Assembly: GCA_002068775.1 (NCBI GenBank)
Contig: MWAX01000092.1
Coordinates: forward strand, 1-9,126
Source: Actinobacteria bacterium ADurb.Bin346
GTDB lineage: Bacteria; Actinomycetota; Humimicrobiia; Humimicrobiales; Humimicrobiaceae
Direction of reading: 5' to 3'
Length of the DNA: 9,126 bases
Shown here: piece by piece, positions 1-6,406 of the stretch
Layout of the letters: every line of letters starts with the position of its first letter
Numbering within the stretch: the first letter of the stretch is position 1
Made by a program: the position numbers and the translations under genes
The notes under the pieces: generated by a model
What the model was told of the DNA's origin: nothing
The model's database searches: none
What the model saw: the letters and a program-made list of their open reading frames with translations, nothing else

Positions 1-358
1 CATTTGCACCAATAAGCTCCACGCCATATTTTTCAAGAATTTTTCTTTTAGCTAACTCGACTGCGATGTTGAGCCCGGTCTGCCCGCCAAGCGTCGGAAG
101 GATTGCGTCCGGCATTTCTTTTTTTATTATTTTTATTACAAAATCTGCTGTAATCGGCTCAATGTATGTGCTGTCTGCGAATTCGGGATCTGTCATTATT
201 GTGGCAGGGTTTGAATTAATGAGTATGACCTTATATCCTTCTTCTTTTAATACTTTGCATGCCTGTGTGCCTGAATAATCAAATTCAGATGCCTGGCCTA
301 TTACTATTGGGCCTGATCCAATAATCAGAATTTTTTTAAGGTCTTTTCTTTTTGTCAT
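1..358 (-). CDS. carB: Carbamoyl-phosphate synthase large subunit, N-terminal part (partial)
   Basis: This is the start of the large, ammonia- and ATP-using subunit that makes carbamoyl phosphate from bicarbonate, ATP and the ammonia delivered by CarA. About 119 codons are present and the rest lies beyond the left edge (the family is about 1,050-1,070 residues). The visible part is the pre-ATP-grasp fold of the first synthetase half: a nucleotide-binding-like [17 protein letters not shown] (about residues 14-30), [11 protein letters not shown] (48-58) and [11 protein letters not shown] (88-97), all hallmark CarB stretches. The ATG overlaps the carA stop as ATGA, and a GGAAAG Shine-Dalgarno lies in the end of carA, so translation is probably coupled. 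It is the last visible gene of the pyr operon. Confidence 0.97.
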   Translation of the reverse strand, partial: MTKRKDLKKILIIGSGPIVIGQASEFDYSGTQACKVLKEEGYKVILINSNPATIMTDPEFADSTYIEPITADFVIKIIKKEMPDAILPTLGGQTGLNIAVELAKRKILEKYGVELIGAN

Positions 359-1461
359 TTTTGCTTTCCAAAATTATCAATATACTTATTAAAAGCTGAA
401 AAAAGATATCTTGAATCATGGGGCCCGGGTCCTGCCTCCGGATGATGCTGCACGCTGTAAGCTGATATTTCAGGATACTCCATTCCCTCAATTGTGCCGT
501 CATTAAGATTGATATGTGTTATTTTAAAAGACGAAATATCAATATTTTTCAATGTTTCTATTTCAACTGCAAAACCGTGGTTCTGAATAGTTATTTCCAC
601 TTCACCAGTTGACAGATTTTTTACAGGATGGTTCCCTCCATGATGTCCAAATTTCAGTTTGTAAGTTTTTGCTCCGAGTGCAAGCGCCATAAGCTGGTGG
701 CCAAGACATACTCCAAAAAGAGGTTTTTTACCAAGTAAAAGTTTAATATTTTTTATTGCATAGCTGACTGCAGCAGGATCACCTGGTCCGTTTGATAAAA
801 AAATGCCATCCGGATCCATGGATAATATTTCATCTGCACTGGTTGATGCGGGAACCACTCTTATCCTGAAGCCGGCACTGTCAAGGCACCGGAGTATATT
901 GAATTTTACCCCATAATCCACAGCTACAATATTCCTGCATTTTCGGGATTTTTTCTCATTATAAATATAGCCTTTTTTACTTGTAACATATTTTACAAGA
1001 TCGCTTCCAATTATATTCCGATGTTTTTCAATTTTTTTCATAAGCTTATAAGCGTCATCAGTTTCTGTTGAAATTATTCCTCTCATGGCCCCTTTTGTCC
1101 TGATGAGCCTTGTCAGCATCCTTGTGTCTATATCAGAAATACCAGTTATCTTGTTTTTTTTCAGATAAACCGGAAGGCTTGTTTTTGCCCTCCAGTTACT
1201 GTAGTAATCAAAATATTCCCTGACAATTAAGCCTGTTGCATGTATATTAGAAGACTCTACATCCTCATCATTAACACCATAATTCCCTATCTGTGTATAA
1301 GTCAGGGTCACAATCTGCCCATAAGATGAAGGGTCAGTAAGTATCTCCTGATATCCGGTCATTGAGGTATTGAACACTACCTCTCCGGCAGCTTCTCCGT
1401 CTGCACCGAAACCGGTGCCTTTAAATAATGTGCCGTCTTCAAGTAATAATACAGCTTTCAA
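355..1461 (-). CDS. carA: Carbamoyl-phosphate synthase small (glutaminase) subunit
   Basis: This is the glutamine amidotransferase subunit that hydrolyses glutamine and passes ammonia to CarB. The 368 residues match the usual length. The N-terminal CPSase small-subunit domain (about 1-130) includes the stretch [24 protein letters not shown] (27-47). The class I glutaminase domain follows, with FLSNGPGDP (221-229), the nucleophile Cys252 in [16 protein letters not shown] (272-280) and the His340/Glu342 pair in [13 protein letters not shown]. The start is TTG: an in-frame TAG lies directly upstream, AAGGAT sits 6 nt before the TTG, and the protein then begins [10 protein letters not shown] as expected for CarA. 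TTG overlaps the pyrC stop (TTGA), and the gene end overlaps carB (ATGA). Confidence 0.97.
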   Translation of the reverse strand: MKAVLLLEDGTLFKGTGFGADGEAAGEVVFNTSMTGYQEILTDPSSYGQIVTLTYTQIGNYGVNDEDVESSNIHATGLIVREYFDYYSNWRAKTSLPVYLKKNKITGISDIDTRMLTRLIRTKGAMRGIISTETDDAYKLMKKIEKHRNIIGSDLVKYVTSKKGYIYNEKKSRKCRNIVAVDYGVKFNILRCLDSAGFRIRVVPASTSADEILSMDPDGIFLSNGPGDPAAVSYAIKNIKLLLGKKPLFGVCLGHQLMALALGAKTYKLKFGHHGGNHPVKNLSTGEVEITIQNHGFAVEIETLKNIDISSFKITHINLNDGTIEGMEYPEISAYSVQHHPEAGPGPHDSRYLFSAFNKYIDNFGKQK

Positions 1462-2867
1462 CTATTTATCCTTATTTTTCTGCCATTGATTGTGCCTGAA
1501 ATAAACCCCTGAAGTTCTTTATTCATAAAAGCGCTGTTTATGCTTTTAGAGCTGAAAAAATCACTGTTTATTAATTTTCGCCTGTCCTGCTCTATAATTG
1601 TAATTTCAGCCTTCTCTCCCGGCTTTATAGAAGGCAGGTTAAGTCCAAGTATCTTTCTTGGCCTGACGGAAAGTATATCTATCAGTTTATTGAGGCTGAA
1701 ATTTGATTTGCAGCATAATCTTGTGAAAGACGCAGCAAAAATCGTCTCAAGCCCCGTAACACCGCTTGCAGCATTCTTTATTGTAGTATTTTTTTCTTCT
1801 TCAAGATGAGGCGCATGGTCGCTTGCAATTATATCGATCACATCTTCCAGTACGCCTTTTTCCAGAGCCTCTCTATCAGCGCTGCTCCTTAAAGGCGGAT
1901 TTACTTTAAATAATGCATCATAACTTTCGAGTTCAGAATCATCAAATGAAAGATGATGCGGGGTTACATCGCATGTCACAGCAATACCGTCGTCTTTGGC
2001 ATTTTTTATCAGCTCAACTGATTCTTTAGCGCTGATATGGGTAAAATGAATTTTTGCCTTTGTTCTTTTTGCGAGCTCAATGTCTCTCTGGACCATTAGT
2101 ATCTCAGATAATGATGAGATGCCATCAAGCCCGAGTTTAGACGAGTAAAAGCCTTCGTGCATCAGGCCGAATCTTGAAAAACTGTAATCTTCTTCATGAA
2201 GTATAAGCAGTAAATCAAATTGGGCTGCATATTTCATTATTTCATACATGAGCCTTGAATCCTGCACGCAGCATCCGTCATCTGATAATGCAATTGCTCC
2301 ATTTTCTTTTAATATTCCAAAATCAGTTATTTCAGTACCTTCAAGTTTTTTTGTCATTGAAGCCACCGGAAAGATATTAAAATCCTGCTCTTTTGCAACA
2401 CTGCATATATATTTTAAATAGCACTCATTGTCTGCCGGGGGAACCGTATTGGGCATACAGCATAATCCTGACACCCCCCCGTGAATTGCTGCCTGAATTC
2501 CGCTCATGATGTCTTCTTCATCTTCATTTCCCGGCTCTCGTAAGTGTACATGTAAATCCAGGAATGAAGGGCAGACAATTAGCCCTTCTGCCTCCAACTT
2601 TATAAAATTTTTGTTTTCTGAAATTAAAGGTTTTAAGAGCTCTTTACCAGCGAAGTGACTGCTTTTTTTATTGTCTCCGATACCTTGCTGCAGGGACTCT
2701 GCCATACCTTCAGTTTTGAGTTTTCCAATCTTTTGAATTACGCCGTCTCTTATAAGGATGTCTTCTTTCACATCTTTTCCCTGCACCGGGTCGATAATCC
2801 TTGCATTTTTTATAATCAGCTCAGTGTCCCGGGGGAGCGTATTCACACTGTCAAAAGTAAGACCCAT
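1458..2867 (-). CDS. pyrC: Dihydroorotase (class I type) with extra N-terminal insertion
   Basis: This zinc amidohydrolase interconverts carbamoyl aspartate and dihydroorotate, the third pyrimidine step. The metal and catalytic residues are all visible: His106/His108 in DLHVHLREPG, the bridging Asp in SDDG (195-198), His224 in HEED, His277 in THIS, TPHH (302-305) and Asp350 in ASDHAPH. Spacing from the SDDG Asp to the last Asp matches Bacillus PyrC from memory. The protein is long (469 versus about 425-430) because it has about 13 extra N-terminal residues and roughly 33 extra residues (about 50-90) between the first beta-sandwich part and the HxH motif. The ATG start is supported by GGAGAAG just upstream. 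It lies 16 nt after pyrB, and its stop overlaps the carA start. Confidence 0.96.
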   Translation of the reverse strand: MGLTFDSVNTLPRDTELIIKNARIIDPVQGKDVKEDILIRDGVIQKIGKLKTEGMAESLQQGIGDNKKSSHFAGKELLKPLISENKNFIKLEAEGLIVCPSFLDLHVHLREPGNEDEEDIMSGIQAAIHGGVSGLCCMPNTVPPADNECYLKYICSVAKEQDFNIFPVASMTKKLEGTEITDFGILKENGAIALSDDGCCVQDSRLMYEIMKYAAQFDLLLILHEEDYSFSRFGLMHEGFYSSKLGLDGISSLSEILMVQRDIELAKRTKAKIHFTHISAKESVELIKNAKDDGIAVTCDVTPHHLSFDDSELESYDALFKVNPPLRSSADREALEKGVLEDVIDIIASDHAPHLEEEKNTTIKNAASGVTGLETIFAASFTRLCCKSNFSLNKLIDILSVRPRKILGLNLPSIKPGEKAEITIIEQDRRKLINSDFFSSKSINSAFMNKELQGFISGTINGRKIRINS

Positions 2868-2883
2868 ATTTTTCTTCTCCAGA

Positions 2884-3816
2884 TCACTCTTTTGTTAAGA
2901 TTAAATATATCAGGGCCATGCGCACGGCCACACCATTTCGAACCTGCTCATTTACCTTTATTTTCTCAAGCATGCTGCTTTCAAGATTCATCACAGACTC
3001 GCTAATCTCAATCCCCCGGTTTACCGGACCCGGGTGCATAACCAGAGAATTTTTTTTCATCTTATTTAACCTTTTTTCATCTAATTCCAGAAATCTGTTG
3101 TATTCTTTTATTGACGGATAATATTTTCTGTCCTGCCTTTCAAACTGCATCCTCAGCATATATAAAACATCTGTATCTTTTATAACATCATCTATGCAGC
3201 CGTGGATTCTGACTCCATAATGGGAAATGTCTTCAGGTAAAAGCATCGGTGCAGAAACAACAGAAACATCCATGCCCATCTTTTTAAAAAGAAGTATATC
3301 CGAGCGTGCAACCCTGCTGTTTAAAATATCGCCCGTGATCGCCACACTTAATCCCCTGAAATTGCCAAATGATTTTTTTATTGTATATAAATCAAGCAAA
3401 GCTTGTGTCGGATGCTGATGTTTTCCATCGCCGGCATTAATTATAGGCAGGTCTATATATCTTGATATAAAATTTACCACACCGCTGTCTGAATGCCTGA
3501 TGATTAAAAGATCTGCTATCATGGATTTTATTGTTTTTATAGTATCTACTACAGATTCGCCCTTTTTCATACTGCTCGTTGAAGATGTGAAGTTTATAAT
3601 GTCAGCGCTGAGTCTTTTTGCAGCAATTTCGAATGAAATTCTTGTCCTGGTGCTCGGTTCAAAAAACATATTTATTATAGTCTTTCCCCTGAGCACCGGT
3701 ACTTTTTTCAGGTCTCTTTCAAGCACCTCATTAAAAGTATCTGCATTTTCCATTATGATCTCTACATCCCGGATACTCAGATCATCAATATCTATTAGAT
3801 TTTTTACACTTAACAT
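2884..3816 (-). CDS. pyrB: Aspartate carbamoyltransferase catalytic subunit
   Basis: This enzyme transfers the carbamoyl group to aspartate, the committed pyrimidine step. At 310 residues it has the normal catalytic-chain length. Carbamoyl-phosphate site residues are visible in FEPSTRTRISFE (about 52-63, with STRTR at 55-59), KKGES (84-88), RHSDSG (107-112) and HPTQALLDLYT (135-145). The aspartate domain shows NSRVARS (166-172), LRMQFER (221-227) and HPGPVNRGIEI (261-271). No pyrI regulatory subunit is seen nearby, so this is probably a simple trimeric ATCase as in Bacillus (inference). The ATG at 3816 follows pyrR by 21 nt, too short for a second PyrR attenuator or for the pyrP permease found here in Bacillus. 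Confidence 0.97.
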   Translation of the reverse strand: MLSVKNLIDIDDLSIRDVEIIMENADTFNEVLERDLKKVPVLRGKTIINMFFEPSTRTRISFEIAAKRLSADIINFTSSTSSMKKGESVVDTIKTIKSMIADLLIIRHSDSGVVNFISRYIDLPIINAGDGKHQHPTQALLDLYTIKKSFGNFRGLSVAITGDILNSRVARSDILLFKKMGMDVSVVSAPMLLPEDISHYGVRIHGCIDDVIKDTDVLYMLRMQFERQDRKYYPSIKEYNRFLELDEKRLNKMKKNSLVMHPGPVNRGIEISESVMNLESSMLEKIKVNEQVRNGVAVRMALIYLILTKE

Positions 3817-3837
3817 TGCTTTACCCGCCTGTTAAAT

Positions 3838-4374
3838 TTAATCTTCTGCATAAATTTTAACGCTATCTTTGTCATCAGTTTCTATAAGGCTGACTTCTAT
3901 GGATTCATTAAGTGAAGTGGGAATATTTTTCCCTACATAATCAGCCCTTATCGGCAGCTCTCTGTGCCCTCTGTCTATAAGAACAACCAGCTGTATTGTG
4001 CGTGGTCTGCCAAAATCTGTTATCGCATCCAGTGAAGCTCTTATTGTCCTGCCGGTAAAAAGAACGTCATCAACAAGGATGACGTCTTTTCCGTCAATTG
4101 CAAACGGTATGTCAGTTATTTCAACATCAGGCGTCACTCTTTTTGCCACGTCGTCTCTGTAAAATGTAATATCAAGTTTTCCCGTATCAATATCTGTCCC
4201 TTCAAGCTCCCTGATATTCTTTGCTATACGCTCTGCAAGAGGGACGCCTCTTTTCCGTATACCTATGAATACAAGATTTTTAGATCCCTTATTCTTTTCA
4301 AGAATCTCGTGTGCTATTCTTTTTAAAATACGGTCTATGTCTGCTTCATTCAGTATCAATGCTTTTTCTTTCAT
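3838..4374 (-). CDS. pyrR: PyrR: pyrimidine operon RNA-binding attenuator / uracil phosphoribosyltransferase
   Basis: PyrR binds a hairpin in pyr leader mRNA when UMP/UTP is high and promotes termination. Many members also have uracil phosphoribosyltransferase activity. The 178 residues fit the family. Visible motifs are [16 protein letters not shown] (36-51), the PRPP-binding loop [13 protein letters not shown] (98-110), and the PyrR-typical [20 protein letters not shown] (135-154). The ATG at 4374 has AGGATC about 8 nt upstream. The gene is first in the operon and lies just downstream of a leader containing its own predicted target hairpin and a terminator, so it is probably autoregulated. 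Whether the UPRTase activity is retained cannot be told from sequence alone. Confidence 0.97.
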   Translation of the reverse strand: MKEKALILNEADIDRILKRIAHEILEKNKGSKNLVFIGIRKRGVPLAERIAKNIRELEGTDIDTGKLDITFYRDDVAKRVTPDVEITDIPFAIDGKDVILVDDVLFTGRTIRASLDAITDFGRPRTIQLVVLIDRGHRELPIRADYVGKNIPTSLNESIEVSLIETDDKDSVKIYAED

Positions 4375-4470
4375 ATTTACGATCCTGTTTAATTTCTGAC
4401 TATTAAAAGTATAAAAATTTTAAATTTTTTTAAAACTCAAAAAACCCCGGAATTGACCCTTTCCCTTTAT

Positions 4471-4506
4471 AAAAAAAGCCCTCTTACAATTAAAGTAAGA
4501 AGGCTT
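4471..4506 (-). terminator. Attenuator terminator in the pyr leader
   Basis: On the minus strand GCCTTCTTAC and GTAAGAGGGC form a 10-bp stem (one G-U pair) with loop TTTAATT, followed directly by seven T. This is a classic intrinsic terminator lying about 100 nt upstream of the pyrR start and downstream of the PyrR-binding hairpin. Its 5' arm (CCTTCTTA) can pair 7 of 8 with TAAAAAGG at the 3' side of the PyrR hairpin, which would give the competing antiterminator (inference). Confidence 0.92.
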
Positions 4507-4560
4507 ATATGCTGCCAATTTATTAACAGATAATATTAAAATTTTTTCTGACAATTTGCT

Positions 4561-4591
4561 CCTTTTTAGTCTCTCCGGACTATTTTAAAGG
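4561..4591 (-). promoter_or_regulatory. PyrR-binding RNA hairpin (anti-antiterminator)
   Basis: Read on the minus strand, the core AGTCCGGAGAGACT matches the known PyrR-binding loop pattern of Bacillus leaders (AGUCCNGAGAGGCU type). It sits in a 5-bp upper stem TAGTC/GACTA with loop CGGAGA, an A-rich internal bulge, and a lower stem CCTTT/AAAGG. PyrR bound to this hairpin would keep its 3' arm from forming the antiterminator and so favour the terminator at 4471-4506. It is the only copy in the window. Confidence 0.92.
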
Positions 4592-4613
4592 TTTTATCTC
4601 CAATTAGTTAATT

Positions 4614-4651
4614 TATTTTATACCAGTAAAAATATTTTATACCAGTAAAAA
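4614..4651 (-). repeat. Perfect tandem direct repeat, 2 x 19 bp, upstream of the pyr attenuator
   Basis: TATTTTATACCAGTAAAAA occurs twice back to back (4614-4632 and 4633-4651) with no mismatch. On the minus strand each unit reads TTTTTACTGGTATAAAATA and includes TGGTATAAA, which resembles an extended -10 element, although no good -35 lies at the right distance. The repeat could be two tandem minus-strand promoters, a regulator site, or part of the 5' untranslated RNA if transcription starts at the promoter just upstream. Confidence 0.9.
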
Positions 4652-4678
4652 CTGAATACTTGTTTTTTTACCGAAGAT

Positions 4679-4707
4679 AATATATTGGATTTTTTTTAAA
4701 AATTCAA
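4679..4707 (-). promoter_or_regulatory. Candidate sigma70 promoter of the pyr operon
   Basis: On the minus strand TTGAAT (4707-4702) and TATATT (4684-4679) are separated by 17 nt, and the spacer is rich in A. Transcription would begin near 4672, giving a leader of roughly 300 nt that includes the 19-bp repeats, the PyrR hairpin and the terminator. The alternative is initiation from the extended -10-like elements inside the repeats. Confidence 0.6.
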
Positions 4708-4735
4708 GTGATTTATTGCATTTTTGTAGTATTTT

Positions 4736-4788
4736 TTGACAAATATTGCCGGATTTATATTAATACTATTAAAATAGTAGTGTATAAT
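4736..4788 (+). promoter_or_regulatory. rrf2 promoter region with overlapping operator
   Basis: Two promoter readings are possible. One is TTGACA (4736-4741) with TATTAA (4758-4763) at 16 nt. The other is TTAATA (4760-4765) with a perfect TATAAT (4783-4788) at 17 nt. Between them lies the dyad ATATTAATA-C-TATTAAAAT (4757-4775, one arm mismatch), which overlaps the perfect TACTATT-AA-AATAGTA (4764-4779). Either promoter would be blocked by a protein bound there, which fits autorepression by the Rrf2 protein encoded downstream (inference). Confidence 0.55.
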
Positions 4789-4798
4789 GTACCGGCAA
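4746..4798. repeat. Long imperfect palindrome with concentric dyads
   Basis: TTGCCGG (4746-4752) and CCGGCAA (4792-4798) are perfect inverted 7-mers. Their centre (4772) nearly coincides with the centre of the inner perfect dyad TACTATT-AA-AATAGTA (4771.5). A TATA/TATA pair lies between them at nearly the same register. The whole 53-bp block could extrude as a hairpin or hold stacked regulator sites. Confidence 0.7.
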
Positions 4799-4863
4799 AC
4801 CATTTTTAAGTATGGATTTCTGAATATTTTATTATAATTAGAACTATTGCCTGTGTCATTTAA

Positions 4864-5283
4864 TTGAAACTATCAACAAGAAGCAGATACGGGACCCGGC
4901 TTATTTTTGAACTGGCGTTAAAATTCGGGAAAGGTCCTATATATTTAAAAGATATAAGCAAATCCGGGGATATTTCTCTTAAATACCTTGGCCAGCTTAT
5001 AATACCATTGAGGGCTGCCGGCATTGTTAAATCCTCAAGAGGCGCGCGCGGAGGTTATTACCTGGCAAGAAACCCTAAAAGTATAAAATTAAGTGAAATT
5101 ATAAATATTCTGGAAGGACCGATAAATATAGTCGGCTGCATTCAAAAACCTGATACATGCAATAAGAACAAAAGTTGCACAGCAAGATTTTTCTGGAAAA
5201 AGGTAAATGATATTTTTTATAAATCACTTGAGGATATTACAATGCAGGACATGCTGAACCGCTATAATCACTTAAATTCATAA
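4864..5283 (+). CDS. Rrf2-family transcriptional regulator with three-cysteine cluster
   Basis: This is a 139-residue winged-helix repressor of the Rrf2/IscR/NsrR/CymR superfamily. The N-terminus MKLSTRSRYGTRLIFELAL is the family signature. The DNA-binding region runs from about 25 to 70, with LKDISKSGDISLKYLGQLI and the wing SRGARGGYYLARNP. Cys92, Cys99 and Cys105 lie where IscR-type members bind an Fe-S cluster or use redox cysteines, with spacing C-X6-C-X5-C. The start is TTG, directly after an in-frame TAA, so no longer form is possible. No Shine-Dalgarno is visible, which suggests weak translation. It stands alone ahead of the NEW3-ABC operon, and palindromes in both promoter regions suggest it controls itself and that operon. 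The signal sensed is unknown. Confidence 0.93.
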   Translation: MKLSTRSRYGTRLIFELALKFGKGPIYLKDISKSGDISLKYLGQLIIPLRAAGIVKSSRGARGGYYLARNPKSIKLSEIINILEGPINIVGCIQKPDTCNKNKSCTARFFWKKVNDIFYKSLEDITMQDMLNRYNHLNS

Positions 5284-5378
5284 AGCTCCAGTTATAAAAA
5301 GTCCTATAAAAAAACAATCAAATGCAGTGATTTAAAAAAACATCATAAAATTTAAAAAAAACCTTCATAATATATGTA

Positions 5379-5408
5379 TTGACATAGTATTTTAATAAGT
5401 ATTAAAAT
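5379..5408 (+). promoter_or_regulatory. Promoter of the NEW3-ABC operon
   Basis: A perfect -35 TTGACA (5379-5384) is followed after 18 nt by TAAAAT (5403-5408), so transcription would begin near 5415 and leave an untranslated leader of about 80 nt. The spacer and -10 are covered by the palindrome listed next. The 95 nt between rrf2 and this promoter hold nothing I can identify. Confidence 0.78.
5389..5408. promoter_or_regulatory. Perfect 9-2-9 palindrome, likely Rrf2 operator
   Basis: ATTTTAATA-AG-TATTAAAAT is a perfect inverted repeat with 9-bp arms, placed over the spacer and the -10 of the NEW3-ABC promoter, a typical repressor position. The right arm TATTAAAAT recurs exactly at 4767-4775 in front of rrf2, with the left arm matched 8 of 9 at 4757-4765. 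AT-rich dyads of this size suit Rrf2 dimers, but the binding protein is inferred from proximity only. Confidence 0.65.
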
Positions 5409-5497
5409 TCTTTAGTTGTTTGCAAAATTGATTTGAACAATAATTTTCGAAAAACAGTAAAAATAATTAGAAAGGAACTAAAAACAGGGTGGTAAAA

Positions 5498-6403
5498 TTG
5501 AATAAAAAAGTAAAAACACTTCTAATTTCAACAATTTCTTTTTTAATCATGTCAGTGGTACTGGTGATGCCAGGCATTATCTTTGCCGAAAATGCCAAAG
5601 ATACAGAGACTACTCCAACTGAAACAACAGCTCCTGATATCGTGGAGAAACTGACTTTTGATGTCGTATATCCTGGATTAAGCGCAAAAGCAGGCAATAG
5701 TTTTGAATTCAAATTTGATCTCAATTATGAAGGTGATGAAGAAGCTGTATTTAATTTTGCTTCTGAAGCGCCGGAAGGCTGGTATATTGCTGTTTCTCCT
5801 TCATATGAAGATAAACAGGTTTCAGCAATAAAAATGACTCCCGGTAAAAAGGAAAGCCTCAAACTTACAGCTTATCCTCCTGTGACTAAAGACCTGCAAA
5901 AAGCAGGCGATTTTAAAATAAAAATAATTGTATCAAATGAAGACTTAAAAATATCTGAGTCATATGAGTTTACTGCAACTGTCACTGCCACTTATGAGGC
6001 TTCATTTACTGCAAAATACGGTGTTCTTAACACCCAGGCAACGTCCGGTAAAAACAATCCCTTCATGCTTGTATTTAAAAATTCCGGCTCAGGCGATATA
6101 AACAATATCACATTTAAGGCAGATGCTCCTCAGAAATGGATCGTCAAGTTTGAGCCTGAAAAAATAGATAAAATGAAAGCAGGCGAAACTAAGGACATAA
6201 AAGTAACTATTACTCCACCTGATAAGACTATAGCTGGAGATTATATGCTTAATTTTTCTGCAAAGAGTGACGATGCATCAGGTAATGTGGATATAAGGGT
6301 AACCGTTGAGACCCCGTCGGTCTGGGGCTGGATCGGTATCGCAATAATAGTAATAGTAGTAATAGGAGTTGCAGTTATATTTGCAAGATTAGGAAGAAGA
6401 TAA
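5498..6403 (+). CDS. Secreted, membrane-anchored protein with two NEW3/Ig-like domains
   Basis: This 301-residue extracytoplasmic protein probably works with the ABC transporter encoded directly after it. It begins with a signal peptide (about 1-30; KK then a hydrophobic run ending IIFA-EN). A Thr/Glu-rich linker (about 35-50) and two similar beta-sandwich modules follow (about 54-166 and 176-272). Each module has a gly-rich start, an AP..W segment, a K..AG/PGK-E turn and an AGDF/AGDY strand, typical of NEW3 (NPCBM-associated) domains. A C-terminal transmembrane helix (276-296) with an RLGRR tail anchors it facing outward. I prefer the TTG at 5498, because AGGGTGG lies 5 nt upstream. A GTG at 5489 would add three residues but lies inside that site. 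The next gene is 3 nt away. No enzymatic residues are recognised, so a substrate-binding or scaffold role is inference. Confidence 0.85.
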   Translation: MNKKVKTLLISTISFLIMSVVLVMPGIIFAENAKDTETTPTETTAPDIVEKLTFDVVYPGLSAKAGNSFEFKFDLNYEGDEEAVFNFASEAPEGWYIAVSPSYEDKQVSAIKMTPGKKESLKLTAYPPVTKDLQKAGDFKIKIIVSNEDLKISESYEFTATVTATYEASFTAKYGVLNTQATSGKNNPFMLVFKNSGSGDINNITFKADAPQKWIVKFEPEKIDKMKAGETKDIKVTITPPDKTIAGDYMLNFSAKSDDASGNVDIRVTVETPSVWGWIGIAIIVIVVIGVAVIFARLGRR

Positions 6404-6406
6404 AAC

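Larger units (their letters stand above)
4375..4863. other. Divergent regulatory region between pyrR and rrf2
   Basis: This 489-nt stretch between two divergent genes has no credible coding frame and is very AT-rich. From left to right it holds the pyrR ribosome-binding site and about 95 nt of untranslated leader, an intrinsic terminator, a PyrR-binding hairpin, a tandem 19-bp repeat, a minus-strand promoter candidate, and the palindrome-rich plus-strand promoter region of rrf2. Each is listed separately. Confidence 0.85.

Noticed and set aside
2655..3835. Plus-strand open frames opposite pyrC and pyrB
   Set aside because: They are antisense shadows of strongly recognised genes, have no family similarity I can see and no ribosome-binding sites.
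4375..4863. Insertion sequence, CRISPR array or tRNA in the large intergenic region
   Set aside because: No transposase fragment, no regularly spaced repeats beyond the single tandem 19-mer pair, and no cloverleaf-like sequence was found.
5284..5378. Terminator after rrf2
   Set aside because: The stretch has A runs but no GC-containing stem followed by T; some read-through into the NEW3 operon is therefore possible but not shown.
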